Shown here one piece after another: positions 56,542 to 64,000 of a stretch of 64,000 bases of DNA. How positions within the stretch are numbered: the first letter of the stretch is position 1; every line of letters starts with the position of its first letter. Source of the stretch: Nocardia caishijiensis NBRC 108228 (GTDB lineage: Bacteria; Actinomycetota; Actinomycetes; Mycobacteriales; Mycobacteriaceae); the NCBI RefSeq assembly GCF_001612825.1, contig NZ_BDBE01000001.1, positions 24,518-88,517 on the forward strand. The letters are read 5' to 3'. Position numbers and translations under genes: made by a program. The notes under the pieces were generated by a model. That model saw nothing but the letters and a program-made list of their open reading frames with translations, searched no databases and was not told the DNA's origin.

Positions 56542-59475
56542 TCAGTCTTCGCTCGCCCCAGCACTTTTCGCTGCAGCCTTCTTAGCCGGGGCCTTCTTCG
56601 CAGCAGTCTTCTTCGCGGTCGTCTTCTTCGCAGTGGTCTTCTTGGCTGCCGTCTTGGTCGCCGTCGACTTGGCCGCCGTCTTCTTGGCTGGCGCCTTCTT
56701 GGCCGCCTTCTTCGCCGTCGCCTTCTTCTTCACCGGGCCGCGCGCACGCCGGTCCGCCAGCAGTTCGGAGGCGCGCTCGTCGGTGATCGACTCCACTTCG
56801 TCGCCCTTGCGCAGGCTCGCGTTGGTCTCACCGTCGGTGACGTACGGGCCGAAACGACCGTCCTTGATGACCATCGGGCGGTCGGTGGCCGAGTCCTTGC
56901 CGAGTTCACGCAGCGGTGCCGCGCTCGCCGCCTGCCGCCCCCGTCGCTTGGGTTCGGCGTAGAGCTTGAGCGCCTCGTCCAGAGTGACGGTGAACAGCTG
57001 GTCTTCCGACGCCAGCGAGCGAGAGTCGGTGCCCTTCTTCAGGTATGGACCGTAGCGCCCGTTCTGCGCGGTGATCTCCTCGCCCGAAGCGGGGTCGGTG
57101 CCGACGACGCGCGGCAACGACAGCAGTTTCAACGCGTCGTCGAGCGTGATCGTCGACAGGTCCATCGATTTGAACAGCGACCCGGTGCGCGGCTTGACCT
57201 CCGCGGCCTTCTTGGTGGTCTTCTTCGCGGGCGCGGCAGCGGGGTCCGGCGCGGGCGGTTCGGGCAGGATCTCGGTGACGTACGGCCCGAAACGTCCTTC
57301 CTTGGCGACGATTTCGTGCCCGGAGGCCGGATCGACACCGAGCGAACGACCCTCCTGCGGCGTCGAGAACAATTTCTCGGCGACCTCGGGCGTCAGCTCG
57401 TCGGGCGGCAGATCGTCGGGCAGGTTGGCGCGCTGCGAGATCGGATCACCGTCCGGGTCATCGGGATTGACGACCATGCGCTCCAGATACGGCCCGAACC
57501 GGCCGACGCGGACCACCACATCGCGGCCCTCGTCGTCGACGAACATCTTGATCGAGTTCACTTCGCGCGCATCGATGTCGTCGAGCTGGACGGAGACCAT
57601 CTTCTTGAGGCCACCCGAACGCGCGACCGAACCCTCAGCACCGTCCTCGCCGCCGAAGTAGAAGCTGGACAACCAGTTTCCGCGCTGCTCGCGACCACCG
57701 GCGATGGCGTCGAGGTCGTCTTCCATCGCGGCGGTGAAGTCGAAGTCGACCAGTCTGCCGAAGTACGCCTCGAGCAGACCGATCACCGCGAAGGCCACCC
57801 ACGACGGCACGAGCGCGCTGCCGCGTTTGTACACGTATCCGCGATCGAGAATCGTCTTGATGATCGAGGCGTAGGTCGAGGGGCGGCCGATGCCGAGTTC
57901 CTCGAGCGTCTTGATCAGCGAGGCCTCGGTGTAACGGGCGGGCGGGTTGGTGCTGTGGCCGTCGGGGTCGAGCTCGACCGCGGTGACCGCCTGGCCCTCT
58001 TCGAGCGCGGGCAGGCGCGACTCGGCGTCGTCGGATTGGCCACCCGCCTCCTCGTCGACACTCTCGACATACGCCTTGAGGAAGCCGGGGAAGGTGATGG
58101 TGCGACCGGAGGACGAGAACACACACTCCTCGCCGGACCGGGCGGTGCCGGTGATGCGCAGGGTCAGCGTGGTGCCGCGCGCGTCGGCCATCTGGGAGGC
58201 GACGGTGCGCTGCCAGATCAGCTCGTAGAGGCGGAACTCGTCCTGGTCGACCTTCGACGCGAGCTGACCCGGCGTCATGAAGGTGTCACCCGACGGGCGG
58301 ATCGCCTCGTGTGCCTCCTGCGCGTTCTTGACCTTGCGGTTGTACTGACGCGGCGTCGGCGACACGTACTCCGCGCCGTAGAGCTGGGTGGCCTGCGAGC
58401 GGGCCGCCGCGATCGCCGACTCCGACAGCGTGGTCGAGTCGGTACGCATATAGGTGATGTAGCCGTTCTCGTACAACCGCTGCGCGACCCGCATCGTGCG
58501 CTCGGAGGAGAACCGCAGCTTGCGGCCCGCTTCCTGCTGCAACGTCGAGGTCATGAACGGCGGGTACGGCTTGCGCGTGTACGGCTTGGCCTCGGCCGAG
58601 CTGACCACCAGGTCGACGCCGTCGAGCGATTCGGCGAGTCGGCGCGCGTAGGCCTCGTCCAGCACGACGACGCCGGAGGCGGACTTGAGCTGGCCGTCGG
58701 AGCCGAAGTCGCGGCCCGATGCCACGCGCGCGCCCTCGACCTGCACCAGGCGGGCGCCGAAAGTGCGGGGATTGGTCGAATCGGACTTCTCGTCGGGGCC
58801 CGCGTCGAGCTTGGCGGCGATATCCCAGTACTCGGCGGACCGGAAGGCGATGCGCTCGCGCTCGCGCTGCACGATCACTCGGGTGGCCACCGACTGCACG
58901 CGACCGGCCGACAGGCGCGGCATGACCTTCTTCCACAACACCGGGCTGACCTCGTAGCCGTAGAGGCGGTCGAGGATGCGGCGGGTTTCCTGCGCGTCGA
59001 CCAGGTCGTTGTCGAGGTCGCGGGTGTCGGCGGCGGCGGCGAGGATGGCGGGCTCGGTGATCTCGTGGAAGACCATCCGGCGCACCGGGACCTTCGGTTT
59101 GAGGGTTTCGAGCAGGTGCCAGGCGATGGCCTCGCCCTCGCGGTCGGGGTCGGTGGCGAGGTAGAGCTCGTCGGCGTCGGCCAGGAGCCCCTTGAGCTCG
59201 GCGACCTTGGCCTTCTTGTCGGGGCTGACGACGTAGATCGGTTCGAAGTCGTGGTCGACGTCGACGCCGAGGCGGGCCCAGGGCTGACCCTTGTACTTGG
59301 CCGGTACGTCGGCGGCGCCGCGTGGGAGGTCGCGGATGTGGCCGACGGAGGCTTCGACGGTGTAGTTGCGACCGAGGTAGGGCGCGATCTTGCGGGCCTT
59401 CGTCGGGGACTCGACGATCACGAGACGACGCAGGGGTCGCCCCTGGTCGGCTGAACTGCGGTCTCGTGTTGCCAC
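56542..59475 (-). CDS. topA: DNA topoisomerase I
   Basis: Relaxes negative supercoils by single-strand passage. The 977-residue protein has the Toprim domain (RLVIVESPTKARKI; DPDREGEAIAWH), the catalytic Tyr in YITYMRTDST (about 342), and GRPSTYASIIKTI. The C-terminal half contains repeated topoisomerase C-terminal modules (NGRYGPYLKKG, DGRFGPYVTDG, EGRFGPYV) instead of zinc fingers, followed by a 70-residue Lys/Ala tail (repeats of TAAKK), typical of actinobacterial TopA. Start GTG 59475, with GGAAGG upstream. Equivalent to Rv3646c. Confidence 0.97.
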   Translation of the reverse strand: MATRDRSSADQGRPLRRLVIVESPTKARKIAPYLGRNYTVEASVGHIRDLPRGAADVPAKYKGQPWARLGVDVDHDFEPIYVVSPDKKAKVAELKGLLADADELYLATDPDREGEAIAWHLLETLKPKVPVRRMVFHEITEPAILAAAADTRDLDNDLVDAQETRRILDRLYGYEVSPVLWKKVMPRLSAGRVQSVATRVIVQRERERIAFRSAEYWDIAAKLDAGPDEKSDSTNPRTFGARLVQVEGARVASGRDFGSDGQLKSASGVVVLDEAYARRLAESLDGVDLVVSSAEAKPYTRKPYPPFMTSTLQQEAGRKLRFSSERTMRVAQRLYENGYITYMRTDSTTLSESAIAAARSQATQLYGAEYVSPTPRQYNRKVKNAQEAHEAIRPSGDTFMTPGQLASKVDQDEFRLYELIWQRTVASQMADARGTTLTLRITGTARSGEECVFSSSGRTITFPGFLKAYVESVDEEAGGQSDDAESRLPALEEGQAVTAVELDPDGHSTNPPARYTEASLIKTLEELGIGRPSTYASIIKTILDRGYVYKRGSALVPSWVAFAVIGLLEAYFGRLVDFDFTAAMEDDLDAIAGGREQRGNWLSSFYFGGEDGAEGSVARSGGLKKMVSVQLDDIDAREVNSIKMFVDDEGRDVVVRVGRFGPYLERMVVNPDDPDGDPISQRANLPDDLPPDELTPEVAEKLFSTPQEGRSLGVDPASGHEIVAKEGRFGPYVTEILPEPPAPDPAAAPAKKTTKKAAEVKPRTGSLFKSMDLSTITLDDALKLLSLPRVVGTDPASGEEITAQNGRYGPYLKKGTDSRSLASEDQLFTVTLDEALKLYAEPKRRGRQAASAAPLRELGKDSATDRPMVIKDGRFGPYVTDGETNASLRKGDEVESITDERASELLADRRARGPVKKKATAKKAAKKAPAKKTAAKSTATKTAAKKTTAKKTTAKKTAAKKAPAKKAAAKSAGASED

Positions 59476-59742
59476 CGGCGAACACCTTCCTTCTAGATCC
59501 GCGCCTCGGGAGGTCCGCTCGGAGCGCGGCTGGGGCAGACGGCGCGACGTTCGGCATCGCCACCAGTGACGTTTATACCCTGCGCCCTGGGGAAGAAGCG
59601 CCGTCGGCGGCTGGCGCCGGGGTTTCAGGTGCGCGTGCTCACGTGCCCCAGGTCTGCCGTTCTGGCCGATGGTACCCGGAAATGGCTCGTCCCCCACCTC
59701 CGCGCACGGGGGTGGGGGACGGGCGTAGTTGTGTTTCGCAGC

Positions 59743-59949
59743 TCAGGAGAGCGCGCGAACGCCGGTGGCCTGCGGGCCCTTCGTGCCCTGGCCGACCTCG
59801 AACTCGACCTTCTGGTTTTCCTCGAGGGTACGGAAGCCCGTGCCCTGGATCTCCGAGTAGTGGACGAAGACGTCAGCGGAGCCGTCCTCGGGCGCGATGA
59901 AGCCGAACCCCTTCTCCGCGTTGAACCACTTCACAGTTCCCTGTGCCAT
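59743..59949 (-). CDS. cspA: Cold-shock protein CspA
   Basis: A 68-residue single cold-shock domain that binds single-stranded RNA and DNA. RNP1 ([10 protein letters not shown]) and RNP2 (DVFVHYSEI) are both intact, and the sequence [18 protein letters not shown] matches the mycobacterial CspA (Rv3648c). AAGGAACAG precedes the ATG. The ~430-bp upstream region probably includes a long leader. Confidence 0.97.
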   Translation of the reverse strand: MAQGTVKWFNAEKGFGFIAPEDGSADVFVHYSEIQGTGFRTLEENQKVEFEVGQGTKGPQATGVRALS

Positions 59950-60383
59950 TCTGTTCCTTCTCTTTCTTACCGGAACGGCGGACAACTGGGTTCGTCCACC
60001 GGGTCCGTTGAGACCGCTGTACTGTTGGATCCCCCTGCAAGGAAAACCTGAGCACGGCGTTCGCAACATCGATCCTGCTGATGGTTGGACTTTGGATCCG
60101 TACCTCGAACACAGAAGCTTGCGACCGAGACCCAGTGAACCATGTCTCCGAGCAATTCAACAGTCGAGTTACCGACAATTTGCAAAATTCTTGATCTTGC
60201 GAATGCGCAGGTAAGGGGACGATTGGGTGTATCCGTACTTTCAGTCTGTTTGCTTAGGGATAACCGGGTGAGCCTCCAGCAAACCTCCTGTGACCCAGGT
60301 CGCTATTGGGTTACGAAAACCCTGGTCGCCCTCGCCGCACACACACGTTTCACACTTCGCATGTCGCATGAGAGGGCAACCGG
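59950..60383. other. Divergent cspA/helicase promoter region
   Basis: 434 bp without a convincing gene. It must contain the cspA promoter and leader on the minus strand and the helicase promoter on the plus strand. A short hairpin GGGTT-ACGAA-AACCC lies near 60307-60321. Frames here on both strands are not protein-like. Confidence 0.5.
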
Positions 60384-62774
60384 ATGAATCCGACAGAGCG
60401 GACCGAGGTCCGCGCGTCGTCCGCGGCCGAGAGTTACGGTCGATCGTTGCTGAATCGTGTCCTGCTCGATGCGGCATCGAGCACCGATCCGCTGACCCAC
60501 GTCGCGGAGCTGCCCGCGCGAGCCGCCCGCACCACATCGTGGCCGGATTGGGTCCCATCCGAGCTGGTCAACGCGCTGAGCGCGCAGGGCATCGAGCGGC
60601 CGTGGGCGCATCAGACACGTACGGCCGAGCTCGCCTCCGGCGGCGAACACGTCGTCGTGAGCACCGGGACCGCGTCCGGGAAGTCGCTCGGCTACCAGTT
60701 GCCGGTCCTCACCGCCCTGCTCGACGACCCGCGTGCGACCGCCATGTATTTGGCTCCAACGAAGGCGCTCGGTGCCGATCAGTTGCGGGCCGTCGGCTCG
60801 CTGATCCACGACAACCCCCTGCGTGAGGCCCATCCGGCGAGCTATGACGGTGACACTCCCGCCGAGGTCAGACAATGGGTTCGGGCGAACGCACGGTGGA
60901 TCTTCACCAATCCCGACATGCTGCACGTGGGGGTGCTTCGATCGCATCAGCGCTGGTCACGGGTCCTACGCAACCTGCGATACGTCGTGGTCGACGAATG
61001 CCACGCCTACCGAGGGGTGTTCGGTTCGCACGTGGCGCTGGTGCTGCGCAGGTTGCGAAGACTCGCGCGGTTCTACGGCGCCGACCCGGTGTTCATCCTG
61101 TGCTCGGCGACCAGTGCCGAGCCCGCCGAGGCGGCGAGCCGACTGATCGGGGCGCCGGTCACCGCCGTTACCGAGGACGGTTCGCCTCGTGGGGCGCGCA
61201 CCGTCGCTCTGTGGGAGCCGCCGCTGAGCACCACGGTGACCGGGGAGAACGGGGCTCCCGTCCGCCGGACCGCGACGGGTGAGGCCGCCAAGATCATGGC
61301 GAGCCTGGTGGCCGAAGGAGCGCGGACGCTGACCTTCGTCCGTTCTCGGCGCGGAGCCGAACTGATCGCGCTAGAGGCGCGGCGGGTGCTCGCCGAAACC
61401 GCACCTGAACTGCGCGAAAACGTGGCCGCCTATCGGGCCGGTTACTTGGCCGAGGACAGGCGGGAGCTCGAACACGCGCTGTCGCGGGGCGACCTGCTCG
61501 GCGTGGCGAGCACCAACGCGCTCGAACTCGGCGTCGACATCGCGGGTCTCGATGCCGTGGTCATCGCGGGTTTTCCGGGTACCGTGGCGTCGTTCTGGCA
61601 GCAGGCGGGCCGGGCGGGTCGGCGCACGCAGGGTTCGCTTGTGCTGCTCGTGGCGACCGACGATCCGCTCGACACCTATCTCGTGCATCACCCGGAAGCC
61701 CTGCTCGAGCGGCCCATCGAGGCGACGATCACCGACCCGCACAACCCGTACATCCTCGGCCCGCAACTGCTGTGCGCCGCGCTCGAACTGCCGCTCACCG
61801 ATGCCGAAGTGACCGACCTCCAGGCCGCGAAAGTACTGGCTGACCTGGCCGGACAAGGCCTGATCAGGCGCAGGCCCGGCGCCGGACGCCTGCCTGCGCG
61901 TTGGCATGTGACGGCACAGAGCCAGCCGCACGACGCCGTCGACGTACGCGGAGGGCTCGGTACGCCCGTCGCGATCGTCGACGCCGAGAGCGGCCGCCTG
62001 CTCGGCACCGCCGACGCGGGCCGGGCACCGGCGACCCTGCACGACGGTGCCGTGCACCTGCACCAGGGCGAGACCTATCTGGTCGACGAACTCGACCTAG
62101 CGGGCGGCGTCGCGTTCGTCAACGAGGTGGACCCGGGCTTCACGACCAGCGCCAGGCAGGTCACCTCGATCAGCATCGAAACGGTACTGCGGGAGCGGAC
62201 GTTCGGCGCCGTCACCGCCGCATCGGCGCAGGTCGCGGTCACCAACCAGGTCATCGGCTACCTGCGCACGCTGGTGACCGGCGAGGTGCTCGACCAGGTG
62301 GAACTCGACCTGCCTGCGCACACGCTGCACACGAAGGCCGTTCTCTACACCGTCACACCACGCCTACTCGCGGCGGCGCGGATCTCCGACGACCAGCTCC
62401 CCGGGGCCCTGCACGCGGCCGAGCACGCGGCCATCGGGATGTTGCCGCTGGTCGCGGGGTGTGACCGCTGGGATATCGGCGGCGTCTCCATCGCCGAGCA
62501 TCCCGACACCGGCGCACCGACGGTATTCGTCTACGACGGGCAACCCGGCGGTGCAGGCTTCGCCGAGCGAGGATTCGCCCAGCTCAGCGCATGGTTGTCG
62601 GCCACACTGGAGGCGATCCGCAGCTGTGGGTGCCAGGAGGGATGCCCCTCGTGCGTGCAGTCGCCCAAGTGCGGCAACGGCAACAACCCCCTCGACAAGG
62701 CGGCCGCCGAACGTCTGCTGGCCGCGGTCCTCGGCGAACTCGGCGGCCATTCTTACGACGCTGCCACGCCGTGA
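60384..62774 (+). CDS. DEAD/DEAH-box helicase with DUF1998 (MrfA-like)
   Basis: 796 residues. Walker A STGTASGKS (about 93), Walker B DECH in VVVDECHAYRG (about 203), CSATSAEP motif III, and motif VI QQAGRAGRR. The C-terminal DUF1998 region ends with a four-cysteine zinc module CGCQEGCPSCVQSPKCGNG. This layout matches MrfA/Hrq1-type helicases implicated in excision of crosslinks, and Rv3649. GAGAGGGCAACCGG precedes the ATG. It is divergent from cspA and convergent to the tad-type genes, the 'helicase/secretion neighbourhood' of actinobacteria. Confidence 0.95.
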   Translation: MNPTERTEVRASSAAESYGRSLLNRVLLDAASSTDPLTHVAELPARAARTTSWPDWVPSELVNALSAQGIERPWAHQTRTAELASGGEHVVVSTGTASGKSLGYQLPVLTALLDDPRATAMYLAPTKALGADQLRAVGSLIHDNPLREAHPASYDGDTPAEVRQWVRANARWIFTNPDMLHVGVLRSHQRWSRVLRNLRYVVVDECHAYRGVFGSHVALVLRRLRRLARFYGADPVFILCSATSAEPAEAASRLIGAPVTAVTEDGSPRGARTVALWEPPLSTTVTGENGAPVRRTATGEAAKIMASLVAEGARTLTFVRSRRGAELIALEARRVLAETAPELRENVAAYRAGYLAEDRRELEHALSRGDLLGVASTNALELGVDIAGLDAVVIAGFPGTVASFWQQAGRAGRRTQGSLVLLVATDDPLDTYLVHHPEALLERPIEATITDPHNPYILGPQLLCAALELPLTDAEVTDLQAAKVLADLAGQGLIRRRPGAGRLPARWHVTAQSQPHDAVDVRGGLGTPVAIVDAESGRLLGTADAGRAPATLHDGAVHLHQGETYLVDELDLAGGVAFVNEVDPGFTTSARQVTSISIETVLRERTFGAVTAASAQVAVTNQVIGYLRTLVTGEVLDQVELDLPAHTLHTKAVLYTVTPRLLAAARISDDQLPGALHAAEHAAIGMLPLVAGCDRWDIGGVSIAEHPDTGAPTVFVYDGQPGGAGFAERGFAQLSAWLSATLEAIRSCGCQEGCPSCVQSPKCGNGNNPLDKAAAERLLAAVLGELGGHSYDAATP

Positions 62775-63072
62775 TGCCGCCGTCCTGCGGACGTGACCGC
62801 CGCTACACCGTGCCGATAGTTTACTGGTCAGTTGTCCGAATTTGCCCTGACCAGTACAGACGACGCTCGGGCTACTCGCCGGTAGAATAAAAAGGAATCT
62901 CTTTCTATTAACTGGCGCATTGCCAATCGAGCATTGATCGTGTTCATCGCCATTTGTTTCATTTTTTTCGCAGGGCCTCCAATAAAAGCGCTGGAAATGA
63001 CAGCCGAGCTGTTCCGGTTAATTCGAGTTGGTTCAGCACGGAAGCACGCCGACCTGTGCGAACACTCCCCTC
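62775..63072. other. AT-rich gap with a possible membrane-peptide remnant
   Basis: 298 bp, AT-rich for this genome between 62860 and 63050. A plus-strand frame after AAAAAGGAATCT encodes NWRIANRALIVFIAICFIFF (a membrane helix) and then KALEMTAELFRLIRVGSARK, but has no ATG or GTG at a sensible place (TTG 62934 is the only candidate) and runs on into sequence antisense to the next gene. It may be a gene fragment. Confidence 0.35.
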
Positions 63073-63522
63073 TCACCCCCTGTCCTCGACCGGTCCTGCC
63101 CTGGCCGAGGCGACTACCGACCGGCCGCCGAACACCCCGAGACCGACCGGCCGTTCCGCAGTCACCACGACATCCCACTGCTCGACTCGACACCGCGACA
63201 CGCGCGCGCCCATCCGTCGCGCGACATCGTTTGCCTGCGCGCACCCCGCCTCCGCTCCCTCCACCAAGGCCCCCGCCGCGGCCAGCGCCCCGAGATCGGC
63301 CGCCGCCTGCACCCGGTGCCGGGCGACGATCACAGCGCCGACCTGCCCCACCATCACCGTCGCACAGATCAGCCCCGCCAAGGCCACACAAGCGAACACC
63401 GTCGCCCCGCCCGCCTCACTCCGAGAGACCACCGACCGATAGCGCCACCGCTCGAGGGAGTTCCTCCGGATGCCGGTGCGGCGGCGGAGACCGGGAGAGC
63501 GCGCCGGTGCGGGTGCCGTCAT
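63073..63522 (-). CDS. TadE-like helicase/secretion-neighbourhood protein (Rv3654c-type)
   Basis: 149 residues. After a basic N-terminus there is one membrane helix (GGATVFACVALAGLICATVMVG, about 38-60) followed by ADLGALAAAGALVEG, the Flp/TadE-like pseudopilin pattern. The C-terminal part has paired cysteines. The ATG overlaps the upstream tadE stop (ATGA). Likely a minor component of a Tad/Flp-type pilus or secretion system; the same order is seen in Rv3655c-Rv3654c. Confidence 0.87.
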   Translation of the reverse strand: MTAPAPARSPGLRRRTGIRRNSLERWRYRSVVSRSEAGGATVFACVALAGLICATVMVGQVGAVIVARHRVQAAADLGALAAAGALVEGAEAGCAQANDVARRMGARVSRCRVEQWDVVVTAERPVGLGVFGGRSVVASARAGPVEDRG

Positions 63523-63878
63523 GGGTGAATCCCTGGTTCTATGACGGCCACGGCTTCGGCTCGGAGGTGCAGGCCGGGGAGCAGTGGCGTGGTCGCGGCG
63601 ACGGTGGCTGTCACGCGGTCGCCGTCGGTGCGGAGCTCGACGGTGGCGCCGGGTGGGGCCACCGTGCGGCCCGCGGCGACGGCGTGGGTGGTGTCGCCGC
63701 GAGCGGCCAGGCGCGCGGCTTCGCGGGCGGCGTCGACGCAACGCACCTGGGTCGACGCCGCGAGCAACGCGCCCACACAGAGGGCAACCGCACCGATGAG
63801 GGCGGCGAGGGCGATGGCGGCCTCGACCGTCACCGCTCCCGTCTCGTCAGCGAGACCCCTTGCACGGCAACGGTTCAC
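63519..63878 (-). CDS. TadE-like pilus protein (Rv3655c-type)
   Basis: 119 residues. The TadE motif GAVTVEAAIALAALIGAVALCVGALLAA (acidic Glu at the head of the membrane helix) is at about residues 14-41, followed by CVDAAREAARLAARGD, a hallmark of TadE-like proteins. GTG start overlaps the upstream DUF4244 stop (GTGTGA), continuing a chain of overlapping tad genes. Confidence 0.88.
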   Translation of the reverse strand: MNRCRARGLADETGAVTVEAAIALAALIGAVALCVGALLAASTQVRCVDAAREAARLAARGDTTHAVAAGRTVAPPGATVELRTDGDRVTATVAATTPLLPGLHLRAEAVAVIEPGIHP

Positions 63879-64000
63879 ACACTGGTGTTGAGTGCCTTGT
63901 CGATGATCTGCGTCAGGGCGGTGACGATGTTGTCCCCCGTGACCACCGCGTAGAGCACCGCACCGAACGCGGCCGCGGCAATGGTTCCGATCGCGTACTC
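63875..64000 (-). CDS. DUF4244 pilin-like protein, C-terminal part (cut by window edge)
   Basis: The last 41 residues of a DUF4244 protein run from the right edge: EYAIGTIAAAAFGAVLYAVV, then ALTQIIDKALNTSV. This is the Flp pilin-like helix of the Rv3656c family. The start lies outside the window. The stop overlaps the tadE-like start. Confidence 0.85.
   Translation of the reverse strand, partial: EYAIGTIAAAAFGAVLYAVVTGDNIVTALTQIIDKALNTSV

Noticed and set aside
62828..63391. Gly/Arg-rich minus-strand frame over the TadE-like gene
   Set aside because: Out of frame with the conserved Rv3654c-type protein; low-complexity shadow.

Overview
The window comes from a high-GC actinomycete of the order Mycobacteriales, most likely Nocardia or a close relative. 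The main evidence is gene order. From left to right it carries lsr2, lysS, coaX, panD, panC, three conserved uncharacterised genes, folK-folB-folP-folE, ftsH, hpt, tilS, a zinc protease, dacB and ppa, and later holB, topA, cspA, a DECH-box helicase and tad-pilus genes. That is the order of the Mycobacterium tuberculosis chromosome around Rv3597c to Rv3656c, with other genes inserted between the blocks. GTG starts, stop/start overlaps (ATGA, TGATG) and apparently leaderless genes are common, as expected for this group.

Region 1 (0-13.7 kb) is a long minus-strand housekeeping block: nucleoid protein Lsr2, lysyl-tRNA synthetase, a rhodanese-cysteine dioxygenase pair behind a candidate cysteine attenuator, coenzyme A synthesis, folate synthesis and the FtsH protease. 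Region 2 (13.8-24.8 kb) is accessory: a PH-like protein, a DUF1266 protein, DUF2277, an aldehyde dehydrogenase, a LysR regulator, an amidase and two tandem paralogous membrane Ser/Thr kinases with an unusual DFN motif. Region 3 (24.7-30.2 kb) returns to the conserved order: hpt-tilS, zinc protease-dacB, ppa.

Region 4 (30.2-49.8 kb) is accessory. It holds an MFS pump under a MarR repressor, a dienoyl-CoA-isomerase-like crotonase, a YbaK-type deacylase, a Fic protein, a flavin reductase and a YefM/YoeB toxin-antitoxin pair. It also holds a cysteine-desulfurase-like enzyme under a SAM-IV riboswitch. A Pls/PosA-type single-module NRPS follows, with stop/start coupling to an M1 aminopeptidase, suggesting a poly-amino-acid synthase with its processing peptidase. 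Several hydrolases, regulators and small secreted proteins complete the region.

Region 5 (49.9-54.3 kb) is a small genomic island inserted at a tRNA-Thr(CGT) gene. The 3' half of the tRNA and its terminator are duplicated 4.3 kb away. No integrase is visible. The cargo is a low-GC gene that reads as a catalytically degenerate HAD-like domain joined to a C-terminal HEPN domain, plus an XRE/Nudix pair and two small element-type genes. The HAD-HEPN protein is the best candidate here for an undescribed defence or toxin system.

Region 6 (54.3-64 kb) is again conserved: holB, topA, cspA, an MrfA-like DECH helicase and the distal end of a tad pilus cluster that runs off the right edge.
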